The translations under genes and the position numbers were made by a program. From contig JASSKH010000019.1 of assembly GCA_031763025.1 (NCBI GenBank), positions 8,844,250 to 8,908,249 on the forward strand: 64,000 nt of DNA, in the 5' to 3' direction. This DNA comes from Macrocystis pyrifera. Its lineage: Eukaryota; Sar; Phaeophyceae; Laminariales; Laminariaceae. Shown one piece after another: positions 10,351-21,099 of this stretch. Each line of letters starts with the position of its first letter. Within the stretch, counting starts at the first letter, position 1. The notes under the pieces were generated by a model, which was given only the letters and a program-made list of their open reading frames with translations, did not search any database and was not told the DNA's origin.

Positions 10351-11442
10351 GCAGTGCCTGGTACGTTGTAGTGGCAGTGCGTAGAGTAGACAATGCAATG
10401 TCATCGCATCGTACTGGATACGGCAGGCACGACAAAATACACATTTTAGCAACTCAGATGGTTTGAAAGGGGGAAAAACGAAAGAAGCCCTGAAAAACAT
10501 AACGCAGAAGAAAAAACGGAATATGACGAAAGAGATTAAACAAAAAGAAGCCGCGCGCCCCTGGATTAAGGCTGAGACTCCGCCGGCTTTTTTTTTTAGG
10601 GCGTTTTTGTTGCTTTTCTTTAGAACCGTTTTCTCGATTTTCGCTGAAATATATGAAAAAAAACGGCCGCACGCCCATGCTTTACCTAAAGCTGGCAACT
10701 AAATTAAATTGGCGCGAAACGCCAAAAACGTGAACCAATAATTTATTTTACCTATATTTATTTATGCGATTTTTTTTTTCGTCTTGCGGTTGCTACAGAC
10801 TTTTCTGTTTGTAACTGTTCGTACAACATAACTAATAATTTAATAATATTAGGCGTTTTGTTTACAGCGGACGAGTGAAATTGACTATATCGCAGAAAAA
10901 ATTGGCCACCCGATATTTGAGTCGACCCTCTCCCCTCAAAATCGGCCAGCGGAAAAACCTGGACTTTTCTTACCCCCAAAATCGGCCTTTCCAGCCTTTC
11001 CGGCAGAAGCCGGCGGAGGCTCAGCCTGCCCGGATATCCTACGTACGGCTGTCGTATATTTTGCCAACGCATTTTTTTTTATCGTGGTTGAAAATACGGA
11101 AACGCATAATTTAATGGAAAAATTTATTATTATTAATAGTAGGTCAATTGATATCATGGGAAACGAACCCAAAACCCGGAACAGATTTGGCCCTTTGTGG
11201 TGATGAAACTGGAAACCCACACCAGGACCTGCCTTCTTTTTTTCTGTGACAAAACCTGCCCGAGCCATGAAAAAATACCTGCTTTTAGACAGATCACTAA
11301 TAATAACTGCCGCCACCGAGCGTGTACTCACCTCACAGAACACGGGCCGCTTCAGCACTTAAGAAGGTGGTCCACTGATCAGAGACTCGTCCGTGGCAAG
11401 TTTGAGTGCCGTAGTAGGTGGCCTGTGTCAGGAGGTCTCGCT
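10351..11442. other. No gene recognised; AT-rich with AAAATCGGCC words
   Basis: CCAAAATCGGCC-like words occur near 10936 and 10976, and CGAAACGCCAAAAACG near 10713. Short frames on both strands have no recognisable motif. Confidence 0.4.
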
Positions 11443-11793
11443 TAAAGTCTTGTCCATTTATGTCTCAATGTTTTGCTGAACACGACAGGGAGAGTCATTT
11501 CCGACCAGAAAAACTTGATCCAGAAATGGGTCATGCTGTCACGTCCCAAACGAGACCTCGACACACAGGCCACTCCTACGACACTAAAACTTGTCGACGA
11601 GGACGCTCACACCAAAGGATCATATACCTCCTTGGACGTTTTATTTAACTTAATCCGTGCTCCGTGGGGCGAGGACTGGCGGCGGCGGTGGATGGTGTGT
11701 GCGAAAAACATGTGTTTTTTCTTCTGTGCGCACCATCCAGAAATGACCCATGATTACCGACGGCACTGCTGTTTGCGGGTTTCTGCACGATGA
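11443..11793 (+). CDS. Unrecognised open frame, possible exon or degraded gene
   Basis: A plus-strand frame open from just after a TAA to 11793 has an ordinary amino-acid mix in its first 80 codons (VISDQKNLIQKWVMLSRP, then LDVLFNLIRAPWGEDW). It becomes Cys/Phe-rich and less protein-like towards the end. There is no convincing start codon context, and I recognise no domain. It could be an exon of a host gene, a fragment of a mobile element or chance. A second possible exon with good splice sites lies about 500 bp downstream at 12286-12476, but I cannot show that the two belong together. Confidence 0.15.
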
Positions 11794-12285
11794 AAGGGAA
11801 ACCTGTTTTGTTTCCCGATTTCGTCTCTCACAACGGTAGTCGGCCTTTGACATCGGGAACCGATATGAAGATATTCTTCGGCTTGTTTCAGAGAAAATTC
11901 ATCATATACATTTTTTGGCGGAGTGGCACACTTTGATAGCATCAACTATAAAGCACAGAACATGCGAACAGGGCTGATGGTTGTAGCTGGCCAGCGGTCG
12001 CTAGACCAGGTACTTCGTGGTTTCTCTCGATCTCACGAACTCATCATCATTTGGAGGCGAATCGGGCAATTGGCGAGCCATCGGAGGTGGAGCACGTCAT
12101 ACGAGGCACCAGGCAGCGAGCGTGGAGGCATCAACATCGTGCATCGCAACCACTGGTTGGTATGTTATTTCGCGCAGCTACGTATTGCGTGTTACGTGTT
12201 AGGTGTTCGTTGTCGGTCACAATAAATACATAACAGGTGAAGAGTACTTGCGTCTTCAAATATAACATTTGTCGTGTTTTTGCAG

Positions 12286-12476
12286 CAACACATACTGTTT
12301 CTGGTATACTAGCGACATATCACGACTGCTTACCGAACACGGCATAGCTCTATTACCAGGCCTCATACCACCTCATGACCAACGTACAGCGGGTAGGCTC
12401 AACAAAAACGAGACCCTTCGTCGACTTTGGTCGGCAAAACCAAGCAAATTATGCACCCTGCCAGTGGTAGCTCCAG
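12286..12476 (+). CDS. Candidate internal exon with strong splice sites, product unknown
   Basis: The left edge follows a strong acceptor (TTGTCGTGTTTTTGCAG) and the right edge meets CCAG|GTAATA. One frame is open throughout. Its acceptor is phase 2, its donor is phase 1, and the length is 191 nt, which fits those phases. The frame encodes a Leu-rich peptide containing ISRLLTEHGIALLPG and ETLRRLWSAKPS. I recognise no domain and find no clearly matching neighbour exon, so this remains a splice-site-based guess. Confidence 0.25.
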
Positions 12477-12599
12477 GTAATAATGCCCCGGCTAACGTTG
12501 GAGGAGAATATGGCCGGGAAAAAAGTCAGAGGTGCACGCGAAACGGCCAACGCTTGTTTTTCCTTTCACCGCCGGAACCGTGATACGGGATTGCCGAGC

Positions 12600-13568
12600 G
12601 TCTGAAAATGGTCTCTAGGAGGTATTGGGGTCCATGGATCTGCATTGTACAACAGACATATTGGGTTGCTGTGTTGGTGTCACGAATCAAAGTTGCTCTG
12701 CAGCAAGAAGCGTAGTCATTGCAGAGCTCCTGTATGGTATCTACGCTCTGCCGTGGCTGCGTAGGACGCCACGGGCGGTCAAATTAGAGGTCCGGGCACG
12801 ATTGGGCGCTACAGCAAAACATTCGTGATCGGCGTTGTCGACGAAAATCTGAGACTCAGCAGCCTGAGGAACGTTCATTTATCAATTTCGTCGGTTTGTG
12901 TTGCAGGGGTATGGGGAGTCGTTTTCTACTGCTGTGGTAAGAGGCACGCTTCCTGAAGAAAAAATCGTGGGATCACTTCGGCGCCTGACACAATACTATT
13001 TTCTGCGACATACGCTCGAACTGCCGTGAGGGAGTTGGTCTGAGAATTCGAACTGCAGAACGTTCGTTTTCGGCAGGGAGTCGTGAATAGTCGAACTCAT
13101 GCCCGCGTGAGTATTGTAACTTACTTACTACTGCTGTAGTCCGTATTCGGACGTGAGACCGCTGAGAACAAGACACGTCGGAAAATCGAAATCAAAATCG
13201 GGGGAAAAAAAAAAAAAATCGAAAAGGGACGAGAGACAAAAAAAATTCAATTCAGGCTACGAGAAAGCAAGAAATCAAGAAGAAAGGAAAAACTCACGAG
13301 AGAATGCGCACGTTTTTGCAGATTGCAGGCTCGCACACCACGCGAGGGTTGTAGAACAGAGATAAGAACGAAAAGACAAACGTACGTACTCCGCAACTAA
13401 GAACCCCAGGGAAGCAAAAAAGAGACTAATAGACAAAAACCAAAAGGAAGACAAGTATTGGCTACCAGGTATACCGGGTATTGTGTATTGTGTACCATGT
13501 ACGTGTACGTACGTACGTACACGAAAAAAGAAAACATACACCTGATCAGGTTTATTATGCTGTCTTAT
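12600..13568. other. No gene recognised
   Basis: Mixed unique sequence with purine-rich stretches (13180-13300) and an ACGTACGTACGTAC palindrome near 13506. Frames here are unsupported. Confidence 0.45.
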
Positions 13569-13570
13569 TA

Positions 13571-13689
13571 TTGCGGGGGACCACACATAGTAAATAGGAC
13601 ATACAGCAGTACACAAAAAAAAACAATACATTTCCCTAGTTTTACTATTAATAACAATATTTGGTCCTATTTACTATGCCCCCCCGTAA
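13571..13689. mobile_element. TA-flanked MITE, copy 1 (Tc1/mariner-like target choice)
   Basis: A 119-bp element with inverted ends TTGCGGGGGACC... and ...CATGCCCCCCCGTAA-like termini, flanked by TA at 13569-13570 and 13690-13691. It matches the 106-bp copy at 39275-39380, including the inner word CATAGTAAATAGGAC. TA target duplications are typical of Tc1/mariner elements and some others. Confidence 0.75.
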
Positions 13690-13691
13690 TA

Positions 13692-14127
13692 GAAGATATG
13701 TAGCAGGGCGCAACGACAACCACAGCTCAACACAAAAAGTATATTTTGCCGCACAATGCTATTCGGAAGAACTTGTATACGTACTCACGAACCCAACCAA
13801 CCGTCGCCGCCACACAAAAACAAAGAATCACTTGTCCTTCCTGCCGAGCGCCTCCTGTGAGATTCCGCTTGACCATGCCAATCCGTCCGAACCATCCAAA
13901 AACACGAGGGCATCGACAACAGCAGCTAGTGTCATCTTCCAATCTATTACGCTTGCCGTGTCCCCTGTCCCCCGTGGAGGCGTTCGGCCTTTTAAGGTTT
14001 CATCGTATCGTTATCGTTTATCGAATTATCGAAACTAATATTGAAATACCGAACTTTTTTGGGTTCGACAAAAAAAATAATTATCTAACTATATATCGAG
14101 AGTTTCGGTACGATATCCAACACTATT
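13692..14127. other. No gene recognised
   Basis: Overlapping plus-strand frames (13661-14038, 13746-14237) have no recognisable motif, and splice support is absent. Confidence 0.4.
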
Positions 14128-14782
14128 TTCAACTGACTTTGGCCAACTTTGAACCAATCATGGAGGCCTTGTTTGTTCTTTGCGTACGGGTGTGCGGTCC
14201 CTCAGTTGAAGTATTGAAGTTCTTGTGTATGTACTAATAGGTACATACGAGTACGTACGTTTTTGTATTTACACCCTTACGCCGATTTCACTTTTTTTTC
14301 TTCTCTGGGGTGCACAATGTGTTCTTGTGATTTCCTTATGGGCACAGGAGGAGTCATAATACAACACCATGGACACACATGGCATTTCGTCTACACCACC
14401 CCGGGTCGAGGTGGTCTCAGGTTAGGCACGGCAATATAATATTATAATGTTTCCCGCCGAGCAAGCGGTTCAACGAGAATGGTCCAGTAGCTTCGAAACT
14501 GTCAACGAGGGGGGGGCGCCAGAATGAATACTCTTGGCGCCCCCGCCGTGGCAAAACAGACGAAGCCTGATGACTCTCTGCAGGTCCAAGTGGAGCCCGT
14601 GGTACCTACCCTATGAAAAGAGAAGAAAAAATATTTTGGAGGCCACACGCCCCTAACTGTTTTAGGCGCATTTTTTTTCGAAACCGATTTTCATGGACAA
14701 AACACCGCTCGTGGCGCGCGTTTTTTACTCGGTTTTAGTATTACCTGATTTTGAAATGGATCAGGTATACCTGATTTTGGCC
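14128..14782 (+). repeat. Dispersed repeat family C, left copy
   Basis: This block is the reverse complement of 25390-26082. Shared landmarks: TTTCAACTGACTTTGGCCAA at the left end, CACCACCCCG-GTCGAGGTGG, the palindrome around CTCTTGGCGCCCCC, AGGTCCAAGTGGAGCC and CAGGTATACCTGATTTTGGC at the right end. Both ends carry a CCAAAATCAG-type word. It has no coding capacity and looks like a non-autonomous mobile element of uncertain class. Confidence 0.7.
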
Positions 14783-14964
14783 ACAGCCCTATAATATATT
14801 ACGTTGGTATAATACATTGGACGGCGGGATCAGTGTACGCCGCCGCGCCGACAACGTCACCAGGATACTGCATCACGTACATGCCGCCACGGTCGCCACC
14901 ACCAGCCCCGCCACCGCCGCCACCGATATCGCCGTCGCCACCGACGCTCCTGCCACCGCCGCTC

Positions 14965-15175
14965 CTGCCACCGCACGACCTGCGGCAAGCCGTGGCACGA
15001 CCTGCGGCAAAACCTTCCACGGCATTAGGGTTGGGGTTAGGGTTAGGGTTAGAGTTAGGGTCCCATGGTATGCCGTGGGGGTCCGTGGAAGATTCCGTGG
15101 TATGCCGTGGAAGATTCCGTGGTATGCCGTGGAAGTTTTGCCGCAGGTCGTGCCACGGCATGCCACGGCATGTCG
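14965..15175. repeat. Palindrome and tandem repeat of TGCCGTGGAAGATTCCGTGG
   Basis: The left limb (GACCTGCGGCAAAACCTTCC at about 15000) is complementary to the right limb (GGAAGTTTTGCCGCAGGTC at about 15130). Between them lie a telomere-like array and 22-bp units GTGGAAGATTCCGTGGTATGCC repeated up to 15130. Confidence 0.75.
15025..15060 (+). repeat. Interstitial TTAGGG telomere-like array
   Basis: About six hexamers, mostly TTAGGG with TTGGGG and AGTTAGGG variants, sit in the loop of the palindrome at 14965-15175. Confidence 0.85.
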
Positions 15176-15280
15176 CGAAAAATGACAATAATGTACCTAT
15201 CGTCGCGGGGGTGGCAGGGCGTCCCATTCTCTTGTATAACATACTGCTGTTTGCAACTAACTATACACCACTAAATCTAT

Positions 15281-15610
15281 CCGGCGTCCCCGGTGGCTTG
15301 GTAGGTGGTCCGCGAGCCTATCAAGATCAATTTCATGAGTTCGAGTCTCACCGAGTGCATGCTCATAGGGACTTTTTCTTGCATAAAATTGATTAGCGGA
15401 AAGCGCGAGAGCGTGAGTTAGCTGTACATTCGATGAAAATCGACGAGCAGTGGGAATGCTGAACCCTATGCGCGATAAAACTAAAGGCACGTACCGGGGG
15501 GGAGAAGGGACGACACCTGTGACCACGGCTTGTCCAGAAGATCGTCGAGGGTAAAACCTCCTACGAGTGGGCTGGAAAGTAAAAGTGAGAATATATATAT
15601 ATATATATAC
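15281..15610 (+). mobile_element. SINE copy 5, full length, (TA)n tail
   Basis: It starts CCGGCGTCCCCGGTGGCTTG, carries the B box GAGTTCGAGTCTCACC about 50 bp in and the family body, and ends AAAGTGAGA(AT)n. It is about 330 bp long, like copies 2 and 3. Confidence 0.85.
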
Positions 15611-15894
15611 CTGGTATATAGTATGTACGTCTATTTTCCCCAGCGGCCAGGTGTACGACTTACCTTATCATGATGTGTGGGAAGGGTAGGTTCGAATCGA
15701 AAAAATAATATGAAATGCCGATCTCTTCGCCGAGAGCTTCCTTGTTTTGGGTTTTTGTTCGAAATGTTATTTGCCTCTTTAAAGTCGATAACCGTATTTC
15801 TTCCATTGTTTTATCTGCTGGGTTCTATTTTCAGTAGTCAAACGTGATGACTGATATCGACCGGTGGTGTAATAATTTGCCACATTTAGAATTG

Positions 15895-16136
15895 TTAGGC
15901 CCACTCTTGTCGGAGAGCTTTTTTTACAGAATTTCTATGTTTGGAAAAATCTGGAAAAAATCCCACGATACGAATGCATTCTGTCACAATTCGTGATTTT
16001 TTTCACAAGCATAAAACCAGGAAAATTAAAATTTCACATATTTGAGAAAAACCCAGGAAATCTGGAGGGATTTTCTTTTGCGCAAAAAAAAAGTGGAGCT
16101 TATGGCAAAAAATCTCTCCGATAATCATGACCTTTA
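15895..16136. mobile_element. MITE with CTTATCGGAGAG inverted ends, copy 1
   Basis: The left end TTGTCGGAGAGCTTTTTTT pairs with the right end AAAAAATCTCTCCGATAATC. The interior (TGTCACAATTCGTGATTTTT) is the reverse complement of the interior of the copy at 51086-51330. It is about 242 bp, has no coding frame, and its target duplication is not resolved. Confidence 0.75.
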
Positions 16137-16430
16137 ATGCCCGCGGTGGGTCTGATTTTAAACTTTTTCTAAATGTGATGAAGAGGTATCGACGAAAAAA
16201 AAAAAGAAGAGAAATGGAACACCATTTTCCACCGTTTTATTACGGAGGGCACAACTTCGACATTAAGGGCGGGAAACGGTTCCTCGCGTACAAGCCCGCT
16301 TTGAGACCGTACGTATGTTTGCGCGAGAGACATTACGCGACCAGTTCATGGTTGCCTAAAATTAACTACACGCACTTTTTTTTGTAGCTGGTTGGTCGGG
16401 GCTTTGGGAAAACAAATATTTAAGGGCAAA
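16137..16430. other. No gene recognised
   Basis: A short plus-strand frame (16127-16387) with a basic stretch overlaps the MITE end. It has no motif or splice support. Confidence 0.4.
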
Positions 16431-16891
16431 TGTTACAGCAGGGTACAGCTCTCAGACCCTAAAAAGGACCTGCGCTCGTTAGATATCTGAGGCCGGCTCA
16501 CCTGTTGTTTGGGAGTTCGAGGAAGTACCTTCAAGCAGTAATGATCGGGTCACACAGAACGTGGATCGATGCAATGCAGTAGATGCAAGCAGTCAGCGTG
16601 AACACTCAACGAAGCATCACAGACACCATGACGGGCATGACGGGCAAGGCAGGGCCCAAGGGGCTGGGGGTCGATAGGACAGGTACCACAGATCACTTGG
16701 CTTTGTCGTTCTTTCTTCACTCTTGGTGGTGTCGAGTAAACACCGGGTGGTCCCGGAACCTCATTACTGGCTCTGTACCCGAGACCGAAGGCGTTCCCAC
16801 ACCGGGGATCCTCCCTGCCCCTATAAGATCCGCCCAGAGGATGCTAATCAAAGCTTGCCCTCTGCCTATCGAATAGACCCGACGCGTGACA
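16431..16891 (-). repeat. LTR of the Ty3-type element (3' LTR in element orientation)
   Basis: 461 bp with ends TGTTACAG...CGTGACA on the plus strand. It matches 24833-25293 along its full length. The purine-rich GAAAAAG on the minus strand next to its inner edge could serve as the polypurine tract. Confidence 0.9.
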
Positions 16892-16896
16892 CTTTT

Positions 16897-19800
16897 TCAC
16901 GCAGCACTTCCGCTACCTGGTCGACCATGGAAGGAAGGGGTCCCGGGTATTCCGAGTATTCCGCTCTCGGTGCTCGCCGCCTCGGCTGGGGCTGTGCTCT
17001 GGACTGTGGCGGCAAGTTTTCCGTTGGTTGTACCTGCGATGCCGACGGCAGTGCTGTCGGGTTCGTCTGTGTAACAAGCGGCCTTGGCACCTGCGCATGC
17101 TGCTCTGTTGACGTTCCTCCCGCTAAGCCCGCTCTGGACCTCGTGACCGCCGGCGTTACTTCGGCTATGTCCTCCTCGAAGAGCGCCTGCAAGGCTTCCA
17201 GCGATTTTAGTTCCGTGAAGCTGCTCCCCCCTGGCTTTGTCTATCAACAGCCCCTTTGCCCACAACCCCGACAAGGCCTCTCTCGCCATAGGTGACAATG
17301 AAAAGTCCGCCAATATCGCGGCCGCTGCTCCCCTGCTGACGGTTGGGGGCACTCGGTAGTCCGCTCGTCCGGTGGCAAGTTTTTTGTATTCCGCAAAAGT
17401 CAGCTCGTCTGCTTGGTGGATATCGCTTGCGTCCGAAGGGTGCGGTATGTACGTTCCTTCGGGGGTTTTCTCTCCCATGATGTGCGTTCGAGTGATGGAA
17501 ATGATTGGATCATCAAAAGAAAAGACCCCCCTCTCTTCCACGCCTCGCTTGAGGAAGTAGGTTCCCCTCCTCCCCAATAATCTACCTAGAGATGTGCACC
17601 CTGGGTCGCGCTTTTCTATATCCCTCCTCCACTCCCTTAGCCTCTCACCTTCCCTTTCGGGCCTCCCGCTCCTCACGCCGACAGCGAACGCCTTCCTCTT
17701 CCCCGACGGAACCCCCACGATGTCCGCCGCCATTTCGACTGTCTCCACCGTACACGCCGCTTCCTTCAACGCAGGCAGCACTACCTGCCCCCACTCCGTC
17801 GATCGAAGTAGATTCGGGCAGCATGCCAGCAGGAGAACCCTGGCCGTCGAGTCAATGAAGGCCCTCACGATATTCGTTGCCAAGGTTGCTGCTCCACCGG
17901 GTCCCCGCTGGCCCGACTTTCTGGATGCATCTCCCATCACGACGCTCGGGCTCAAGTCGTTCAAGAGCCTTTTGCAATCTTCCCCCCCTGGTTCCGCTCT
18001 CACCAGTCGAACTCCTTGGTCCAACCCGTTCTCCCTAACGCACTCGAGCGCTCTCCAGTCGTGGTCGGTGGCACCCTTGACTGCGACCATCTCCTTCGCC
18101 GCCATGAGACCACCTCCCCCCCCGCAGCAGAGCACCACGGCGACTGGATGCTCCTCGGCTGCGGACGTTGTGGCGGCTCTCTCAGTGTCTGCGTCGACGG
18201 CTCCGCCTGGGGTAAAAGTTACGCTTGCCGCAACCGCCGCGTTTTTTCCCGTTGGCTTGTTCACCTCGTCTGCCCCCAGTTCGCTGAGCAGTACGCCGTC
18301 GAGCACCGGTCCCTTGGGGCCCCGGCACGTGGTCTTCGTCAAGGGATCGTCTGGGAAGAAGTCATCGATGTCCGTGCGCGGCGCGTCGTTCGGCGGCAGC
18401 CTCGAGAGAGCGTCCGGCAGCTGGTGGTTTGCCCCCGGTCGCCACTGGAGGTCGATGTCGTGCTCCATCGACCTGAGCGCCCACCGGTGGAGTTTCGACG
18501 AGAGGGCCTGGCTCTTGAACAGCCACGTGAGCGCGGAGCAGTCGGTGAACAGAACGAATCTCCTTCCCCACAAGTACGGTCTGAAATGCTGGATGGCCCA
18601 CAACACTGCCATCACCTCTAGTTCGGTTGCGGACCGTTTGGCATCCGTCCTTGACCACCGGTGGCTCGCGTATCCAACGACACGTTCCTCTCCCCTGGTG
18701 TCCTGCGTAAGCGCCGCTCCCGCACCCAGCTCGCTGGCGTCCGTATGCAGTTGAAACGTGGTCTCCCAATTGGGCAACGCCAAAATCAATGGCGATGTGA
18801 GGAGCTCGATCAGCGCCTTCAGAGCCTTGTCCTGCTCCACCCCCCACGGCACCCGGAGCCTCCTTGCCTTTTTTGACGCGAACCGCTTGTCCCTGAGTAG
18901 GTCCGAGATAGGCGCCACGATCGAGCTGTATCCGGGCACAAACTTCCTGAGGTAGCTGCCCATGCCCAAAAGTGACCTGACCTCCTCTACCGTGTTAGCG
19001 CGAGAGAGTCTGGCCACCGCTTCTATCTTCGTTTTTGACGGTTGTACGCCCAGTCTGCTGACAACCATGCCGACGAACTCCTGCTGCGGAGCGCACCAAG
19101 CGGTTCACCGACAACCCAAATTGCTGGAGCCGAGCCAGCACCTTCTCCACCAGATCAACATGTCCCTCGACGTGTTTGGTGTGGATGATGATGTCGTCAA
19201 GCCAGTTCTGCACGCCTTTTCCTTTTAGCGGACCCAGAGCCTCCCCCACATAGGCCGCGAAGCCGGAAGGAAGGGTCTTCAGCCCAAAACCGCACCGGTT
19301 GAATTCCCACAGCTCCCCATGGGCGTCACGAAACGCGGTCTTGTGCTTGTCTTCCTCGGCAATTTCCAACTGGGTGAAACCTGACGCTAGATCAATGGAT
19401 GTGAAGCACGTGGCGCCCCTCATGTTGTCGAAGATGCTTGGGATATCCCCCAGCCCTCCGCTATTGGACTCCAGCAGCGCGTTCAGCCCTCGATAATGCT
19501 GACAGACCCTCGCCGTGCCATCCTTTTTTGCCACAACGACGCAGTTTGCTGCCCACGCTGATTGCGACCGGCGAATCGTCCCCGCTTTCTGTTGCTTCGC
19601 CACCTCGCTCTGGATCATGGCCGTTTCCTCCGGCGAATACCGTCGCTGTTTTGCTGTGTGGGGCGTGCAGCTGTTGTCGGTCAGCGGAAGCTGCAACTTA
19701 GCTCGATTGCAGGCCGGGACAATCTTCGGGTTCACCGGGACCACATGGCGGTACTTCTCCAACGCTCGAATCAGGGCTTCCTTCACTGGGGCACTCGTCT

Positions 19801-20956
19801 GAGCGATGTTGGCCAACGACAAGTCCACCCCGTCGGCGTCCGCCCCCTCACCTGCGCGTTCCTCCGGCGCCACCAGCACTGACTGTTCCTTCATCTCCGA
19901 TATGCCGTCTGCCTGCACGACGGGGTCTACTAGCATCCGCATACGTTCCTTGTCCCTCGTGTTGACGGCGTAAATCCGAGCAACGACCCCGCCCTGCTTC
20001 AGCGCTAAGGGTACTTTTGAACGGTTCACCACTTTGCACTGGAGCGGCGTTCCGGGGTGCCACCACTGCGCCCCGCGCGCGATCCCCAACTCTGCCCCCG
20101 TCTCCATGTCGTATGAAGCCTTCGGTTCCACTACCACCAGCTGCCTGTCTTGGGGCTGGACTCCCTTGGCATAAGCGTCCACCTGCGCGCTGACGAAACC
20201 CGGTACCACCGTATGTCGAGCTGGACGTAGTTCCCACTGTAGGGTGCCATCGTCCTCCCAGGCCGCTGAGCCCTCGCTTAGTTGTGTGCGCGGCTCGGTT
20301 ATTTCCGCCGGCTCTCCCTCTCCACAGGGTGGCTTGACGGCGCAAAATTTCTCCCACGTTGCCGCGTTCCCGGTCGCCACTGGCTCCACTTCTGCCCTGC
20401 TCGGTTGGACAGACGCATGCCAGCTCACCGCCTTCCGCTCCGCCACCTCTGACGAGGAAGCTCCTGTTGACGAGATGAAGGGCACCCAAGGTGACCCTGG
20501 TGCCGGTTTGAAACCTCCCCCGGCCGCGAAGCTGATAGTGCTGCCATTCTTTCTCAGGAACGCCGCTCCTATGATACGGCGTACGGGAGGTCCTCCACCA
20601 CCCGCACCAATACCTTGCGCACCCTGTCCTCCGGGCTGAACACCAGCGGGAGCTCGCACGACCCGGAAATTTTCATTGGCGGGACTGCGCTGCCCGTGGG
20701 GTTGGCTGCCCTCAACCACCCCTGTCCCCTCGGGCTCATCATCGATTACCCCCCCTCTTCCACTGCGTTCGACGGAGCGTACGAATGCCGCGGAAGAGTA
20801 ATTTCCACCCCCTGCCCCCGTGTCGACCAGCACCTCCACTGGAATGCGGCAACTGGTTCTGGTGTGGTGCCACACGAATGCGCGCACCCACACCTGCTTA
20901 ACCCCCGCTCCCACGGCTGCCACGCTGCTTGGGGTGTCCACATCTAGGGCGCTCAA
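16897..20956 (-). mobile_element. pol-like region: protease, RT, RNase H, then methyltransferase-like domain
   Basis: Protease is marked by DTGAGGGNY. Reverse transcriptase shows FTSIDLASGFTQLEI, FGLKTLPSGF and the NWLDDIIIHT block that holds the YxDD-equivalent. RNase H shows FQLHTDASELGAGAAL, TELEVMAVLWAIQHF and LPDALSRLP. The order protease-RT-RNase H is that of Ty3/Gypsy pol. Where integrase would normally follow, the frame continues into the methyltransferase-like domain. As a fossil copy it has a small number of breaks. Confidence 0.85.
17209..18147 (-). mobile_element. C5 cytosine methyltransferase-like domain inside the retrotransposon
   Basis: Downstream of RNase H the same frame shows the landmarks of a C5 DNA methyltransferase in the correct order. 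There is a Gly-rich hydrophobic strand (VVLCCGGGGGL) at the motif I position, and an acidic LECVREN block. A hydrophobic strand leading to a Ser/Gly-rich loop sits at the motif IV position, and IVGVPSGKRKAFAVGVR closely resembles motif VIII. ELTFAEYKKLATG followed by YRVPPTVSRGAAAAIL corresponds to motifs IX and X. The domain is divergent, and I make no claim about activity. Retrotransposons with captured C5 methyltransferases are known from some dinoflagellates and a charophyte alga; this call is by motif order only. Confidence 0.65.
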
Positions 20957-21099
20957 CGCGAAGTTGCTGTACTGCTGCGCCGGGACGACCTCGTCGTTGT
21001 TAGCGCCCCCCCCGCCCTTTGTCGAAGCGGCGTCGTAGGTACTGCGTCTCGCCTCCTCTTCCTGCCGACCCCGCGTTTGTTGCTCACTTTGGCTGCTGT

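Noticed and set aside
17594-18754. 386-residue plus-strand Ser/Pro-rich frame
   Set aside because: It lies opposite the RNase H and methyltransferase-like coding strand, which carries recognisable motifs.
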